Shown here: piece by piece, positions 27,101 through 34,511 of the stretch
How positions within the stretch are numbered: position 1 is the first letter of the stretch
Layout of the letters: every line of letters starts with the position of its first letter
Source of the DNA: Tenuifilum thalassicum
GTDB taxonomy: Bacteria > Bacteroidota > Bacteroidia > Bacteroidales > Tenuifilaceae
Direction of reading: 5' to 3'
DNA: 64,000 nt
NCBI RefSeq assembly: GCF_013265555.1
Contig: NZ_CP041345.1
Location: 124,001-188,000 of the forward strand
Program-made: the position numbers and the translations under genes
Notes under the pieces: model-generated
Told to the model about the DNA's origin: nothing
Seen by the model: the letters and a program-made list of their open reading frames with translations, nothing else
The model's database searches: none

Positions 27101-27278
27101 CCACCTCATCGGCACTAGCACCTGGGTAAACTGTTATTACCGTAAGTGTAGGAAGTTCCATTTCGGGCATTATATCGAGCGGTAGTTTTACCAGCGATAC
27201 TAAGCCAAATAGTAGTATGGCTACAAATAGCATTGCTGTGAATACCGGCCTTTTAACTGCAACTTGTGGTAGTTTCAT
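24150..27278 (-). CDS. RND (HAE1/AcrB-type) efflux transporter
   Basis: 1042 residues, standard for the trimeric inner-membrane pump of a tripartite efflux system. The N-terminal PQVAVKRPVFTAMLFVAILLFGLVSLVKLPLDIMPEMELPTLTV, the helix-4 segment with two acidic-site positions, FSLMSLVVASGMVVDNAIVVLENITQHIEKG, and the repeat-2 counterpart GVIMLMGIVVNNGIVLVDYTN are typical. Twelve membrane helices and two large periplasmic loops are expected. The gene is in the order tetR-tolC-MFP-RND-PII-like with short gaps. The substrate is unknown; drugs, bile salts or lipids are family-based possibilities. Confidence 0.95.
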   Translation of the reverse strand: MKLPQVAVKRPVFTAMLFVAILLFGLVSLVKLPLDIMPEMELPTLTVITVYPGASADEVEEQVSKKLEKILSGTEHLKEITSQSKENVSFVQLQFEWGTDITSAANNARDLIELVKNKLPRDAHNPIIFKVNSSLMPVLVYGVTANESYNGLYKIVDDEVASKLRKVPGVGSVITIGAPEREIKVDIDPVKLHAYNLSLNQIATILKAQNISIPGGNIKVGDNDYSVRIPGDISDVEELKDLALISFNGKVIRLSDVADIRDEYKEKDDVGRTTNGKGVTLMVQKQSGENTLAVVEKVRAKIKEIEPNIPADVQISEVMKSDELITESINNLSESLWYALFFVVLVVMAFLRNWKQSVIVFITIPFSLIVAFIVMFASGWTINIFSLMSLVVASGMVVDNAIVVLENITQHIEKGAKPKQAAIFGSSEMGMAISASTLTTIVVFLPMIFMGGIVGIMFKQLAILTSVTLLASLFTALTLTPMASSQLLKGMKKGEERKHGKLYEWSERNFQRLEDAYKKALAWVVHHKTVTVIVALVVLAFSLWVGKGLGTDYIPEFDAGDVVAVIETEVGTSTTKTDSVAQVVMQIFKEEIPEMIPNSLASVSGQTEEGLLSSVGFSEGKNIATVMCHLTKPNERESSAKKIADRIRPRIAAIPEVENFRLLGGSILSAAVTGNKKPIEVEISGNNFSSLNAVAEAITARMRESNYFSDVINNVDKGKLEVQIKVDKQKASAMALNSAMIGLQVRQSIYGTEAGEFKEGGDEYDITLRYSPKFRNDINQIRNIQLKNLLNQTIPLYAVADVEMGTSPLQINRKGQQRVVKVMAELNDVSLGEAQKETKRIIAGLDIPSDVTVEIAGQTSDQGESFGDLYLILALGVLLVYMVMASQFESFRDPFIIMFAVPVTFIGVIWAFKVTGLTLSITTFVGVIMLMGIVVNNGIVLVDYTNLLRKRGYKLYDAIAEAGRSRLRPVLMTTFTTLLGMVPMATSTGMGREAYSPLGITMIGGLLVSTLITLLLVPTIYAIFHDHERKHESDTNKSVLFN

Positions 27279-27309
27279 AGTTTTATTTTTTCAAATTAGG
27301 AAGATATTG

Positions 27310-28350
27310 TTACCTGTTGCTAACCTTAACCTTTAATCCATCGTTAACGCGGTTCTTACCTTCAAGAATGATTTCGGTTCCTGCATTAACGCCATTGACA
27401 GCAACATACTCGCCAAGTGTTTGTACTCTTTCAACCTTTACACGATGAACTGTATCGTTTACAACTGTGAACACATAATCTTCCGAAGTTCCAGGCATGC
27501 GGTAAATGCTTCGTAATGGAACAACTGCCGATTTTATTTCAGGAAGTTTCACATCAACAAAAGCAAACATACCTGGTTTAATCTCCATTTTGGCGTTTGA
27601 AATAACAACCTCAACTGGAGTTGAGTGTGTGGTTGTTGATAGCATTGGTTTGATATTATTTACCTCACCTTTAAATGTTCTGCCAGGGAATGCATCCATT
27701 CTTACCTCAACAGGTAGGCCCTTTCTGATTTTTGAAAGGTCTTTTTCATTAACCTCGAACTTAATTTTCACGGGATCAAGTTGCATTAGGCGAACAATTC
27801 CTGAACGCATGGAGTATCCGGGTTCTAATCCTGGGTTGATAAAGTAAATTTCTCCCTCCTCCATCATTCGCTCAGCAATTATTCCACTGAAAGGCGCGTA
27901 AACCTGAGTATTTTTTCTTACCATTTCAACCTTTGCCGTTGAAGCATCGTACTTTGCTTTTACATGGTCATATTCCATTTCGCTAATGCTTCCTTTCTCG
28001 CGAAGGCGCGATACACGTTCAAAATCTTTCTTGATGGTTTCATGTTCAATTAAAGCTTGGGTGAGCATCTCGTCCGATAGCTCAACAATTAAATCGCCCT
28101 TTTTAACCGATTGCCCCTCTTCGAAAAAGATTTTTTCAACTTTCCCAGGTAAGGTGGCGCCAAGATTTGCCTCCTTGTTAGCAAAAACAGTTCCTGAAAA
28201 GGTTAATGTTGGGTTGAAAGTGCGTTCTTCCACTTTAACCGTTTTCACCAAAGGAACATTTATATCCTTTTCGGTTTGCTCATCGTTTTTGCCGCTGCAT
28301 GATGTTAGGACTATTGCAGCTGCTGATAAAAGTAGTGTTAGTCGTTTCAT
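27310..28350 (-). CDS. RND efflux periplasmic adaptor (membrane fusion) lipoprotein
   Basis: 346 residues. The lipobox ends at Cys18 (IVLTSC). The order is the usual beta-barrel, lipoyl (LGATLPGKVEKIFFEEGQSVKKGDLIVELSDE), helical hairpin (HETIKKDFERVSRLREKGSISEMEYDHVKAKYDASTAKVEM) and membrane-proximal domain. It connects the RND pump with the TolC-type channel; 31 bases separate it from the RND gene and 72 from the upstream tolC-type gene. Confidence 0.93.
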   Translation of the reverse strand: MKRLTLLLSAAAIVLTSCSGKNDEQTEKDINVPLVKTVKVEERTFNPTLTFSGTVFANKEANLGATLPGKVEKIFFEEGQSVKKGDLIVELSDEMLTQALIEHETIKKDFERVSRLREKGSISEMEYDHVKAKYDASTAKVEMVRKNTQVYAPFSGIIAERMMEEGEIYFINPGLEPGYSMRSGIVRLMQLDPVKIKFEVNEKDLSKIRKGLPVEVRMDAFPGRTFKGEVNNIKPMLSTTTHSTPVEVVISNAKMEIKPGMFAFVDVKLPEIKSAVVPLRSIYRMPGTSEDYVFTVVNDTVHRVKVERVQTLGEYVAVNGVNAGTEIILEGKNRVNDGLKVKVSNR

Positions 28351-28422
28351 TGCTTAATATTTTGATTTTTACTTTAATTATCGATTTGTTATTAATTATG
28401 TCTACTTAGAGCCACTCCGTTA

Positions 28423-29937
28423 CTATTTTAAACCTCCTGTCACGCGTTTTAGGTTAACCATATTAAGGCGATATTCCATCCTGGCATCAATAAGCTCGCT
28501 GTAGGCGCTTTGCCACATTGCTTGTGCCTCTAAAAGGTCGGAGGTTTTTTGACGCCCGGTTTCAAACGCATCACGTGTAACCTTTAAATTCTCATCGGCT
28601 TGCTTAAGATTTTCTTGAGCCATTTCTACCTTTTTAATTGACTCATTAAGTTTGAAAATGGCTTGTTGTACCTGAAGGCTGATAAGCTCCTTTGCCTCTT
28701 CCATTTTTAGCTCAGCAACACGTTGTTCGCTTCGAGCAGCTTTAAGCGTGTGCCCACGGTCGTTCCAGTGAAATATAGGAACATTAATGGCTACTCCAAC
28801 ACTCCAATCACCACCAAACTCTTTTGTAAGGCCGTTATATGGATTTGGATTGAAAAACATGTAGTTAGCTGTTAAACCAATATTTGGCATGTAGCGCGAT
28901 TTCATGATGTTTACGCCCGATTTTGCAATGTTGATGGTTTGATTCAATGCTTCAATCTCGGGGCGTAAGGCTAATGCAGAGTCAACATAGTTTGCCTGTG
29001 CAATTGGCTCCATCAGGGCGGGTAGCGAATCGGCAATAATAATCTCAGTTGCTAAGGGCAAACCGATTTGCTGACAAAGAGCCATTTTGGCTAATGTTAA
29101 GCCATTCTTAGCCTTAAGAAGGTTTAGTTCGGCCTCATTCTTTTTAACCTTAACCTTTAGCAAATCATTTTTTATGATGATTCCCTCAGCATAGTAGTTT
29201 TCTAAATCGGTGTTTAGCTTATCTAATAGTTTAATGTAGGCTTCAACCAGCTTTACTTTTTCATTAACAGCTGCTACTCTCCAGTATGATTCCTCAGTTT
29301 TGTATAGCACTTCGGTGCGCTCTGCATCGCTTTGAGCGCGGGCTAAATTTTCGCCATACTTGGCTATTCGATAAGTTTCCCTAATTTTTCCACCAGTAAA
29401 TATTGGCTGAGTAAGGCTGATTCCTGCCATGTAAATATTCTTTTCTCCTATCTCAGCTTTTTCTTTAGGTATCCAAGAATATTGTTGGAATACTGGGTTG
29501 CCTTCGGCATCTGTATAAGGCTGACCTGTGCTTGGATTAATTGCAAATGTGTTTCCAAAAACGGTAGGGTCAAAATTAGGATTTGGAGAACCATCGGGTA
29601 GTGTAGGGCTCAAAATAGTGTTGTTTAGCCCTCCGGTTGTAGGATCGATGGCTGTCCAGGGGACAACAGGAAGCATCAAATCATTTTCAAGTAAGCTGAA
29701 CTTTTTATTAGTGCGAGTGTAAAGGCCGTTTGCACTAATGCTAGGTAAAAATTGAGTTTTGGCAGAGCGCTTAAGTGCACTAGCTGCTTCAACATGCTCA
29801 TCGGCAATAAGAACTTTTTGGTTGTGTTCCAATGCCATTTGCCGGCATTGTTCTAGTGTTAGCACCTGTTGTGCCGAGGCGTAGCTTATTCCCAATAGCC
29901 ACGCACTCAAAAGTGAAATTAGCTTTAACCTTTTCAT
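28423..29937 (-). CDS. TolC family outer-membrane efflux protein
   Basis: 504 residues with a signal peptide (about 1-22, ending SYASAQ). The long helices typical of the TolC tunnel appear in two repeats (AELNLLKAKNGLTLAKMALCQQIGLPL; EAKELISLQVQQAIFKLNESIKKVEMAQENLKQADENLKVTRDAF). An unusual Pro/Asn/Gly-rich insertion lies at residues about 90-160 (FDPTVFGNTFAINPSTGQPYTDAEGNP). It follows tetR after 15 bases and precedes the adaptor gene, so it supplies the outer-membrane duct of the same pump. Confidence 0.93.
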   Translation of the reverse strand: MKRLKLISLLSAWLLGISYASAQQVLTLEQCRQMALEHNQKVLIADEHVEAASALKRSAKTQFLPSISANGLYTRTNKKFSLLENDLMLPVVPWTAIDPTTGGLNNTILSPTLPDGSPNPNFDPTVFGNTFAINPSTGQPYTDAEGNPVFQQYSWIPKEKAEIGEKNIYMAGISLTQPIFTGGKIRETYRIAKYGENLARAQSDAERTEVLYKTEESYWRVAAVNEKVKLVEAYIKLLDKLNTDLENYYAEGIIIKNDLLKVKVKKNEAELNLLKAKNGLTLAKMALCQQIGLPLATEIIIADSLPALMEPIAQANYVDSALALRPEIEALNQTINIAKSGVNIMKSRYMPNIGLTANYMFFNPNPYNGLTKEFGGDWSVGVAINVPIFHWNDRGHTLKAARSEQRVAELKMEEAKELISLQVQQAIFKLNESIKKVEMAQENLKQADENLKVTRDAFETGRQKTSDLLEAQAMWQSAYSELIDARMEYRLNMVNLKRVTGGLK

Positions 29938-29952
29938 AGTTAGTTTATCTGT

Positions 29953-30555
29953 TTAACGTTTTACAATTCCGTAGAATAGAATATCGAGCATGTCGTCAAT
30001 AACCATGTTCAAGCTTTCAACGCCCATAGTTGATGTTACTAATGGAATCTCCAAACCTTTCATAGCTGTTACAATAGCTAATGCCGATAGGTTTAGGTCC
30101 TTAATAATAAATGTGCCTTTCTTATTTCCTTCCTCAAGAATCTGCCTTACAATGGTTATCTCTTCGTCGTCATACTTCTTTCTGAACTTTTCTGTTAGCT
30201 CCAAGTTCATCAGGTCATCGTTTTTTAAAATCTCCATGTAGTTCGATAGATGTTTTATAACATCCATCCGCAACTTAACATAGCTACGGAGTTTTTCCTT
30301 GGCTTCAAGTGAGCTGTCTAAGATTTCTTTCACCTTTACTCTTAAAAGGTTGGCTTCCTTATCAACTACTGCTTGAAAAATTTCCTCTTTGCCCTTAAAA
30401 TAGTAGTAGATGGAACTTTTCCCCATTCTTAGCGCACGCGCAATATCCTCCATTGAGGTTTTTTTAAAACCAAAACGGCTGAACACTTCAGTTGCTACTC
30501 TTACTATGTTCTCGCGCATGTCTTGATGTTCTGGTTTACTCTCCATCATATTCAT
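29953..30555 (-). CDS. TetR family transcriptional regulator of the efflux operon
   Basis: 200 residues from ATG 30555 (MNMMESKPEHQDMRENIVRVATEVF); extending to a TTG at 30600 would place translation inside the operator, so I reject it. The helix-turn-helix TSMEDIARALRMGKSSIYYYFKGKEEIF (about 32-60) is classic TetR. The C-terminal all-helical half binds an unknown ligand. It is the first gene of the efflux operon and its own promoter is overlapped by repeated operator-like sequences, which argues for autoregulation. Confidence 0.9.
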   Translation of the reverse strand: MNMMESKPEHQDMRENIVRVATEVFSRFGFKKTSMEDIARALRMGKSSIYYYFKGKEEIFQAVVDKEANLLRVKVKEILDSSLEAKEKLRSYVKLRMDVIKHLSNYMEILKNDDLMNLELTEKFRKKYDDEEITIVRQILEEGNKKGTFIIKDLNLSALAIVTAMKGLEIPLVTSTMGVESLNMVIDDMLDILFYGIVKR

Positions 30556-30570
30556 ATTGTTGTTATTGGA

Positions 30571-30600
30571 ACATTCGAATAAAATATTAAAACGTTCCAA
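30571..30600 (-). promoter_or_regulatory. Operator-like repeat 1 overlapping the tetR promoter
   Basis: Contains the right half of a perfect inverted repeat TTGGAAC (30566-30572) and GTTCCAA (30594-30600). The adjacent minus-strand sequence TAATTTTG (30605 down to 30598) is a consensus -7 box, so the operator would block RNA polymerase. A close 30-base relative is at 30631-30660. Confidence 0.6.
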
Positions 30601-30605
30601 AATTA
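30598..30605 (-). promoter_or_regulatory. Putative tetR/efflux operon -7 box (TAATTTTG)
   Basis: Minus-strand TAATTTTG matches TAnnTTTG and would start transcription near 30591, about 36 bases before the chosen tetR ATG. It overlaps the operator-like repeat. Confidence 0.5.
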
Positions 30606-30630
30606 CAGCAATTAAAATTCGTGTGATAAA

Positions 30631-30660
30631 ACATTCGACTAAAATGTGTTAAAATTCGAA
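30631..30660 (-). promoter_or_regulatory. Operator-like repeat 2 upstream of the tetR promoter
   Basis: A 30-base imperfect direct copy of 30571-30600, beginning ACATTCGACTAAAAT and ending TTAAAATTCGAA, exactly 60 bases from the first copy. It lies at the -33 position of the tetR promoter. Confidence 0.55.
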
Positions 30661-30757
30661 AAAATTTATTTAGAAGATTTGTAGCCATTATGAATTGGCT
30701 TAAATTTTTTAGAATTAAAAGGTAATTCTGTAAAATGCCTAAATGTTTATCTAATAG

Positions 30758-30781
30758 CAATATGCAAACGTTTTCATATTG
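30758..30781 (+). promoter_or_regulatory. 24-base dyad upstream of the aldehyde:ferredoxin oxidoreductase gene
   Basis: Perfect 7-base arms CAATATG (30758-30764) and CATATTG (30775-30781) around an inner palindrome AAACGTTT (30766-30773), 82 bases before the start. It could be a regulator site; no T-run follows, so it is not a terminator. The rest of the 307-base gap 30556-30862 holds the tetR control region. Confidence 0.4.
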
Positions 30782-30862
30782 ATAGAAGTCATTTTTTATT
30801 GGTAACTTTACGAGTAATTTTAAAAGCTGAAAAAGGAAAACCAAACCAAAATAATAATAGCT

Positions 30863-33016
30863 ATGGATATCAAAGAAATGGCAGCACAGCACAAGCTGTT
30901 AAAGCAATGGAAATACGAGTGGAAGCCGCTGTATCGTGGTTACACCGATAAGACTTTGTATATTAATGTAGGTTCCAATGAGGTAAAGGAGAAGCCAGTT
31001 CCATCACAAATGAAGGAGAAGTTTATTGGTGGTAAGGGGTACGACCTTCGTCTTCTGTGGGATGCTACAAAACCTGACACTAAATGGAACGATCCAGAAA
31101 ATGAAATTGTTATATCTTCGGGCCCTATTGGTGGTATAACTCAATATTCTGGAACAGGAAAATCAATTGTTTGTACCATTTCGCCACAAACCGACATTGT
31201 AATCGATTCTAATGTTGGCGGGTTCTTTGGTCCATTCCTTAAGTTTGCTGGTTACGATGCTTTAGAACTTCAAGGTAAGGCCCAAAATGATGTTATCATT
31301 TATATCGATGGCGTTGAGCACAAAGTTGAAATTTTTGAGGCACCTGCTGAGCCGCTTGATAGCCATGTTTTAGGTGAGGTTCTTAGTGAAATGTTTGCAA
31401 AGGACGAAGCCGATAAGAAAAACATTGGCATTGTATCGACTGGTGCTGCAGCCGATCATAGCCTGATTGGTATGCTTAACTTCACCTTCTACGATCCAAA
31501 GCGTAAATGCATTCGTCTAAAACAAGCTGGACGTGGTGGTATAGGTACAGTATTCCGCGATAAAAAGATCAAGGCTATTGTTTGTAAAATCCCTGGAGTT
31601 AAGGGTAATCTTAATAACGTTGCAGATCTTTCTGCAATTGCTGAACGTGGTCGCAGATTCAACAAGGAGATGCGTGAGTTGGACGATAAGCAATGCCAAA
31701 TGCGTCAAAAGGGTACCGCTCACCTGGTAGAAATCATGAACGATTACGACCTACTTCCTACACATAACTTCCAATACGGTTCACACAAGGATGCCGATAA
31801 GATACACTCGGATGTTTGGAAGAGCTATTTCACACAGGGTGTTCCCGATGGTTGTTGGATAGGTTGTAACATGAGCTGCGCCAAAGGGGTAGATAAGTTT
31901 GAAATTAAGACAGGTCCTTACAAAGGACAAAAAGTTATTGTTGATGGCCCTGAGTATGAAACAGCTGCTGGTTTGGGTTCAAACTGTGGTATTTTTGACC
32001 CAGAATACGTTATAGAGGCTAACTTCTACTGCGACACCTACGGCATTTGTACTATCACATGGGGTACTACAATGGCATTCATCATGGAGTGCTATGAGCG
32101 TGGAATACTCAACAAGGAACGCACAGGAGGATTAGAGCTTAACTTTGGTAACAAGGACGCAGCTTTAGAACTTCTTCACCAGGTTGCTCGTGGCGAAGGT
32201 TTCGGTAAGCTTGCTGGAATGGGTGTTAATAAGCTTAAAGAATATTTCGTTAAGGAATATGGTGCCGATGAAAAGTTCCTCAACGATATAGCTATGGTTA
32301 ACAAGGGTCTTGAGTATAGCCAATACGTTTCTAAGGAGTCACTTGCTCAGCAAGGTGGATATGCCATGACCAACAAAGGACCACAACACGATGAGGCTTG
32401 GCTTATCTTTATGGATATGGTTAACAACCAGATTCCTTCATTTGAAGATAAAGCCGAAGCACTTCACTACTTCCCAATGTTCCGTACTTGGTTTGGTTTA
32501 CAAGGCCTTTGTAAGTTACCTTGGAACGATGTTGAGCCTGAAAATAATGCCGAAACCGACGAGCCCGCTAAGGTGCCCGAACATGTAGATAACTACGTAA
32601 CCATTTATAATGCAGTTACTGGTAGCAATATCGATAAGGATGAGCTAATACGTCAAAGTGAGCGTGTTTACAACTTCCAACGTATTTTCAATATCCGCCG
32701 TGGATACGGGTTGCGTAAGCACGATGCTCAACCTTACCGTGCTGCAGGTCCTGTTACCAAGGAAGAATACCTCAGCCGCGAGGAGCGCTACGATAAGCAG
32801 CTAAAAGAGCAGGTGGGCGTTGATCCAACCAAGATGACTCTTGAGGAGAAGATGGCTGCTCTTCGTAAGTATCGTGAAGATCGCTATGAGCAACTTCTTG
32901 ATGCTGTTTACTATCGTCGTGGTTGGAACAAGAATGGTGTTCCTACAATTGAACATCTTAAGAAAATTGGTATGGATTTACCAGAATTAATTGAAGTAGT
33001 TAAACCTCTACAATAG
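30863..33016 (+). CDS. Aldehyde:ferredoxin oxidoreductase family tungsten/molybdenum-pterin enzyme
   Basis: 717 residues, longer than the ~605-residue archaeal AOR. The family oxidises aldehydes (or related substrates) with ferredoxin, using a bis-pterin W/Mo cofactor and one [4Fe-4S] cluster. The N-terminal pterin-binding block includes the GKGYDLRLLWDATKPDT and SSGPIGGITQYSGTGKS segments. The first three cluster Cys are probably Cys331, Cys335 and Cys339 (CWIGCNMSC, spacing CX3CX3C, where archaeal AOR has CX2CX3C), and the fourth Cys550 (FGLQGLCKL). Pterin motif one is DTYGIC (Asp391), but the usual Asp of the second DxxGLC motif is replaced by Gly545. It stands alone, with no adjacent ferredoxin or cofactor gene. 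Confidence 0.88.
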   Translation: MDIKEMAAQHKLLKQWKYEWKPLYRGYTDKTLYINVGSNEVKEKPVPSQMKEKFIGGKGYDLRLLWDATKPDTKWNDPENEIVISSGPIGGITQYSGTGKSIVCTISPQTDIVIDSNVGGFFGPFLKFAGYDALELQGKAQNDVIIYIDGVEHKVEIFEAPAEPLDSHVLGEVLSEMFAKDEADKKNIGIVSTGAAADHSLIGMLNFTFYDPKRKCIRLKQAGRGGIGTVFRDKKIKAIVCKIPGVKGNLNNVADLSAIAERGRRFNKEMRELDDKQCQMRQKGTAHLVEIMNDYDLLPTHNFQYGSHKDADKIHSDVWKSYFTQGVPDGCWIGCNMSCAKGVDKFEIKTGPYKGQKVIVDGPEYETAAGLGSNCGIFDPEYVIEANFYCDTYGICTITWGTTMAFIMECYERGILNKERTGGLELNFGNKDAALELLHQVARGEGFGKLAGMGVNKLKEYFVKEYGADEKFLNDIAMVNKGLEYSQYVSKESLAQQGGYAMTNKGPQHDEAWLIFMDMVNNQIPSFEDKAEALHYFPMFRTWFGLQGLCKLPWNDVEPENNAETDEPAKVPEHVDNYVTIYNAVTGSNIDKDELIRQSERVYNFQRIFNIRRGYGLRKHDAQPYRAAGPVTKEEYLSREERYDKQLKEQVGVDPTKMTLEEKMAALRKYREDRYEQLLDAVYYRRGWNKNGVPTIEHLKKIGMDLPELIEVVKPLQ

Positions 33017-33036
33017 TTCTAACCTAACCAAACCTC

Positions 33037-33077
33037 AAATCCCCTGTGCCTATTTAATAGAACAGGGGATTTTTATT
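33037..33077 (+). terminator. Terminator after the aldehyde:ferredoxin oxidoreductase gene
   Basis: Stem AAATCCCCTGT (33037-33047) with ACAGGGGATTT (33062-33072) followed by TTTATTTTA. Confidence 0.8.
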
Positions 33078-33115
33078 TTAATACTGCTAGGCGTTTTTTG
33101 AAAAGGAGCATGTAT

Positions 33116-33148
33116 AAAAAAAACCAGGTAAAAAGAATGTTTACCTGG
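33116..33148 (-). terminator. Terminator after rmlB
   Basis: On the minus strand, CCAGGTAAA pairs with TTTACCTGG (33140-33148 and 33124-33132), followed by a run of eight T. Confidence 0.8.
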
Positions 33149-33174
33149 CTAACAAATATGTAATTGAAAAAGTG

Positions 33175-34239
33175 TTATTCGAGCCTGCCACCATACTGTT
33201 GTTGGTAGTAATTCATATACTCGCCACTTACAACGTCGTTTAACCACTTTTCGTTAGATAAGTACCAATCAACAGTTTTTTCTAAGCCAACATCAAAGGT
33301 TAAAGATGGTTTCCAACCAAGTTCGCGTTGAATCTTATTCGAATCGATAGCATATCTCAAATCGTGACCAGCCCTATCCTTCACAAATGTTATTAGTTTC
33401 TCCGATTCCCCTTCGGCTCGGTTTAACTTCTTGTCCATTATTTTACAGAGCAGCCTAATTAAATCGATATTTTTCCACTCGTTATTACCACCTATATTAT
33501 ATGTTTCGCCAATTTTTGCTTTGTGGAATATAAGGTCGATAGCTGCAGCATGGTCTTCTACATATAGCCAGTCGCGTACATTTTCGCCTTTCCCATAAAT
33601 GGGAATGGGTTTACTGTTTTTTATATTATGAATTGATAGTGGTATAAGTTTTTCAGGAAACTGATTAGGACCATAGTTGTTTGAGCAGTTCGAGATAACG
33701 GTTGGTAAACCGTATGTATGGTTGTATGCTCTAACCAGATGATCGGACGATGCTTTTGACGCGGAGTAGGGGCTTCTAGGATCATAAGGAGTTTCTTCGG
33801 TGAAGAATCCTTCGTTGCCTAGGCTACCGTAAACCTCGTCGGTTGAAATGTGATAGAATAGCTTGCCGTCAAAACTTCCATCCCAACTTTTTCGTGCAGC
33901 GTTAAGTAAAACGGTAGTCCCAAGAATATTTGTACGAATAAATGCCATGGGGTCGCTTATCGACCTATCGACATGCGACTCAGCAGCTAGATGAATTACA
34001 CCATCTATTTGGTATTGGGAGAAAACGGCCTCAACATCCTTTTCGTTTGCAATATCTCCTTTGACGAATTTATAGTTGGGTTTATCCTCAATGTCAGTTA
34101 AATTTTCAAGATTACCTGCATAGGTCAACTTATCGAAATTTATTATAATGTAATCGGGATAACTATTAACAAAGCGTCGAACGACATGCGAACCGATAAA
34201 ACCGGCACCGCCAGTAATAAGGATTGTTTTTTTTGCCAT
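33175..34239 (-). CDS. rmlB: dTDP-glucose 4,6-dehydratase
   Basis: 354 residues, normal size. This extended SDR enzyme converts dTDP-glucose to dTDP-4-keto-6-deoxyglucose in the dTDP-rhamnose pathway. The NAD-binding motif TGGAGFIGSHVVRRF is at residues 7-21, STDEVYGSL carries the characteristic TDE (Asp-Glu catalytic pair), YSASKASSDH has the Tyr-x3-Lys, and NNYGPNQFPEKLIPL is diagnostic for RmlB. rmlA, rmlC and rmlD are not in the window. Single gene with its own terminator; tRNA-Lys is divergent upstream. Confidence 0.95.
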   Translation of the reverse strand: MAKKTILITGGAGFIGSHVVRRFVNSYPDYIIINFDKLTYAGNLENLTDIEDKPNYKFVKGDIANEKDVEAVFSQYQIDGVIHLAAESHVDRSISDPMAFIRTNILGTTVLLNAARKSWDGSFDGKLFYHISTDEVYGSLGNEGFFTEETPYDPRSPYSASKASSDHLVRAYNHTYGLPTVISNCSNNYGPNQFPEKLIPLSIHNIKNSKPIPIYGKGENVRDWLYVEDHAAAIDLIFHKAKIGETYNIGGNNEWKNIDLIRLLCKIMDKKLNRAEGESEKLITFVKDRAGHDLRYAIDSNKIQRELGWKPSLTFDVGLEKTVDWYLSNEKWLNDVVSGEYMNYYQQQYGGRLE

Positions 34240-34306
34240 AGCCTTCTATTTTGTGCAAAGAAAGTAAAAAAATGCTAAATGAAAGATCACTTAAGTGTAA
34301 AGTTTT

Positions 34307-34314
34307 TATTTTTG
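34307..34314 (+). promoter_or_regulatory. tRNA-Lys promoter -7 box (TATTTTTG)
   Basis: TATTTTTG matches TAnnTTTG and lies 11 bases before the tRNA gene, giving a transcript start just ahead of the mature 5' end. Confidence 0.6.
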
Positions 34315-34325
34315 CAATCCACAAA

Positions 34326-34398
34326 CGGTTCGTAGCTCAGCTGGTAGAGCACGTGACTCTTAATCATGGGGTCGTGGGTTCGAGCCCCACCGAACCGA
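34326..34398 (+). tRNA. tRNA-Lys (anticodon CTT)
   Basis: 73 bases fold into a full cloverleaf: acceptor CGGTTCG/CGAACCG, D stem GCTC/GAGC, anticodon stem CGTGA/TCATG with loop CTCTTAA (anticodon CTT), T arm GTGGG-TTCGAGC-CCCAC, discriminator A. The CCA end is not encoded. A terminator follows at 34408. Confidence 0.97.
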
Positions 34399-34407
34399 CA
34401 GCAAATG

Positions 34408-34442
34408 CCACTTGCATAGTTATTATGTAAGTGGTTTTTTTA
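34408..34442 (+). terminator. Terminator after tRNA-Lys
   Basis: CCACTT (34408-34413) pairs with AAGTGG (34429-34434), with further GCATA/TATGT pairing inside, followed by a T-run. Confidence 0.8.
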
Positions 34443-34511
34443 TTTTACAACCATAAACATCATCATCTTATCGAATTATTATTTTACCTTAGCATCAAAC
34501 TAATTACTTCC

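Noticed and set aside
30556-30600. TetR start at TTG 30600
   Set aside because: It would begin inside the operator and promoter; ATG 30555 gives a better fit to TetR proteins.
34431-34511. N-terminal extension of Mpl from GTG 34431
   Set aside because: It begins inside the terminator of tRNA-Lys, and the family N-terminus starts at MRVHFIAIGG (34512).
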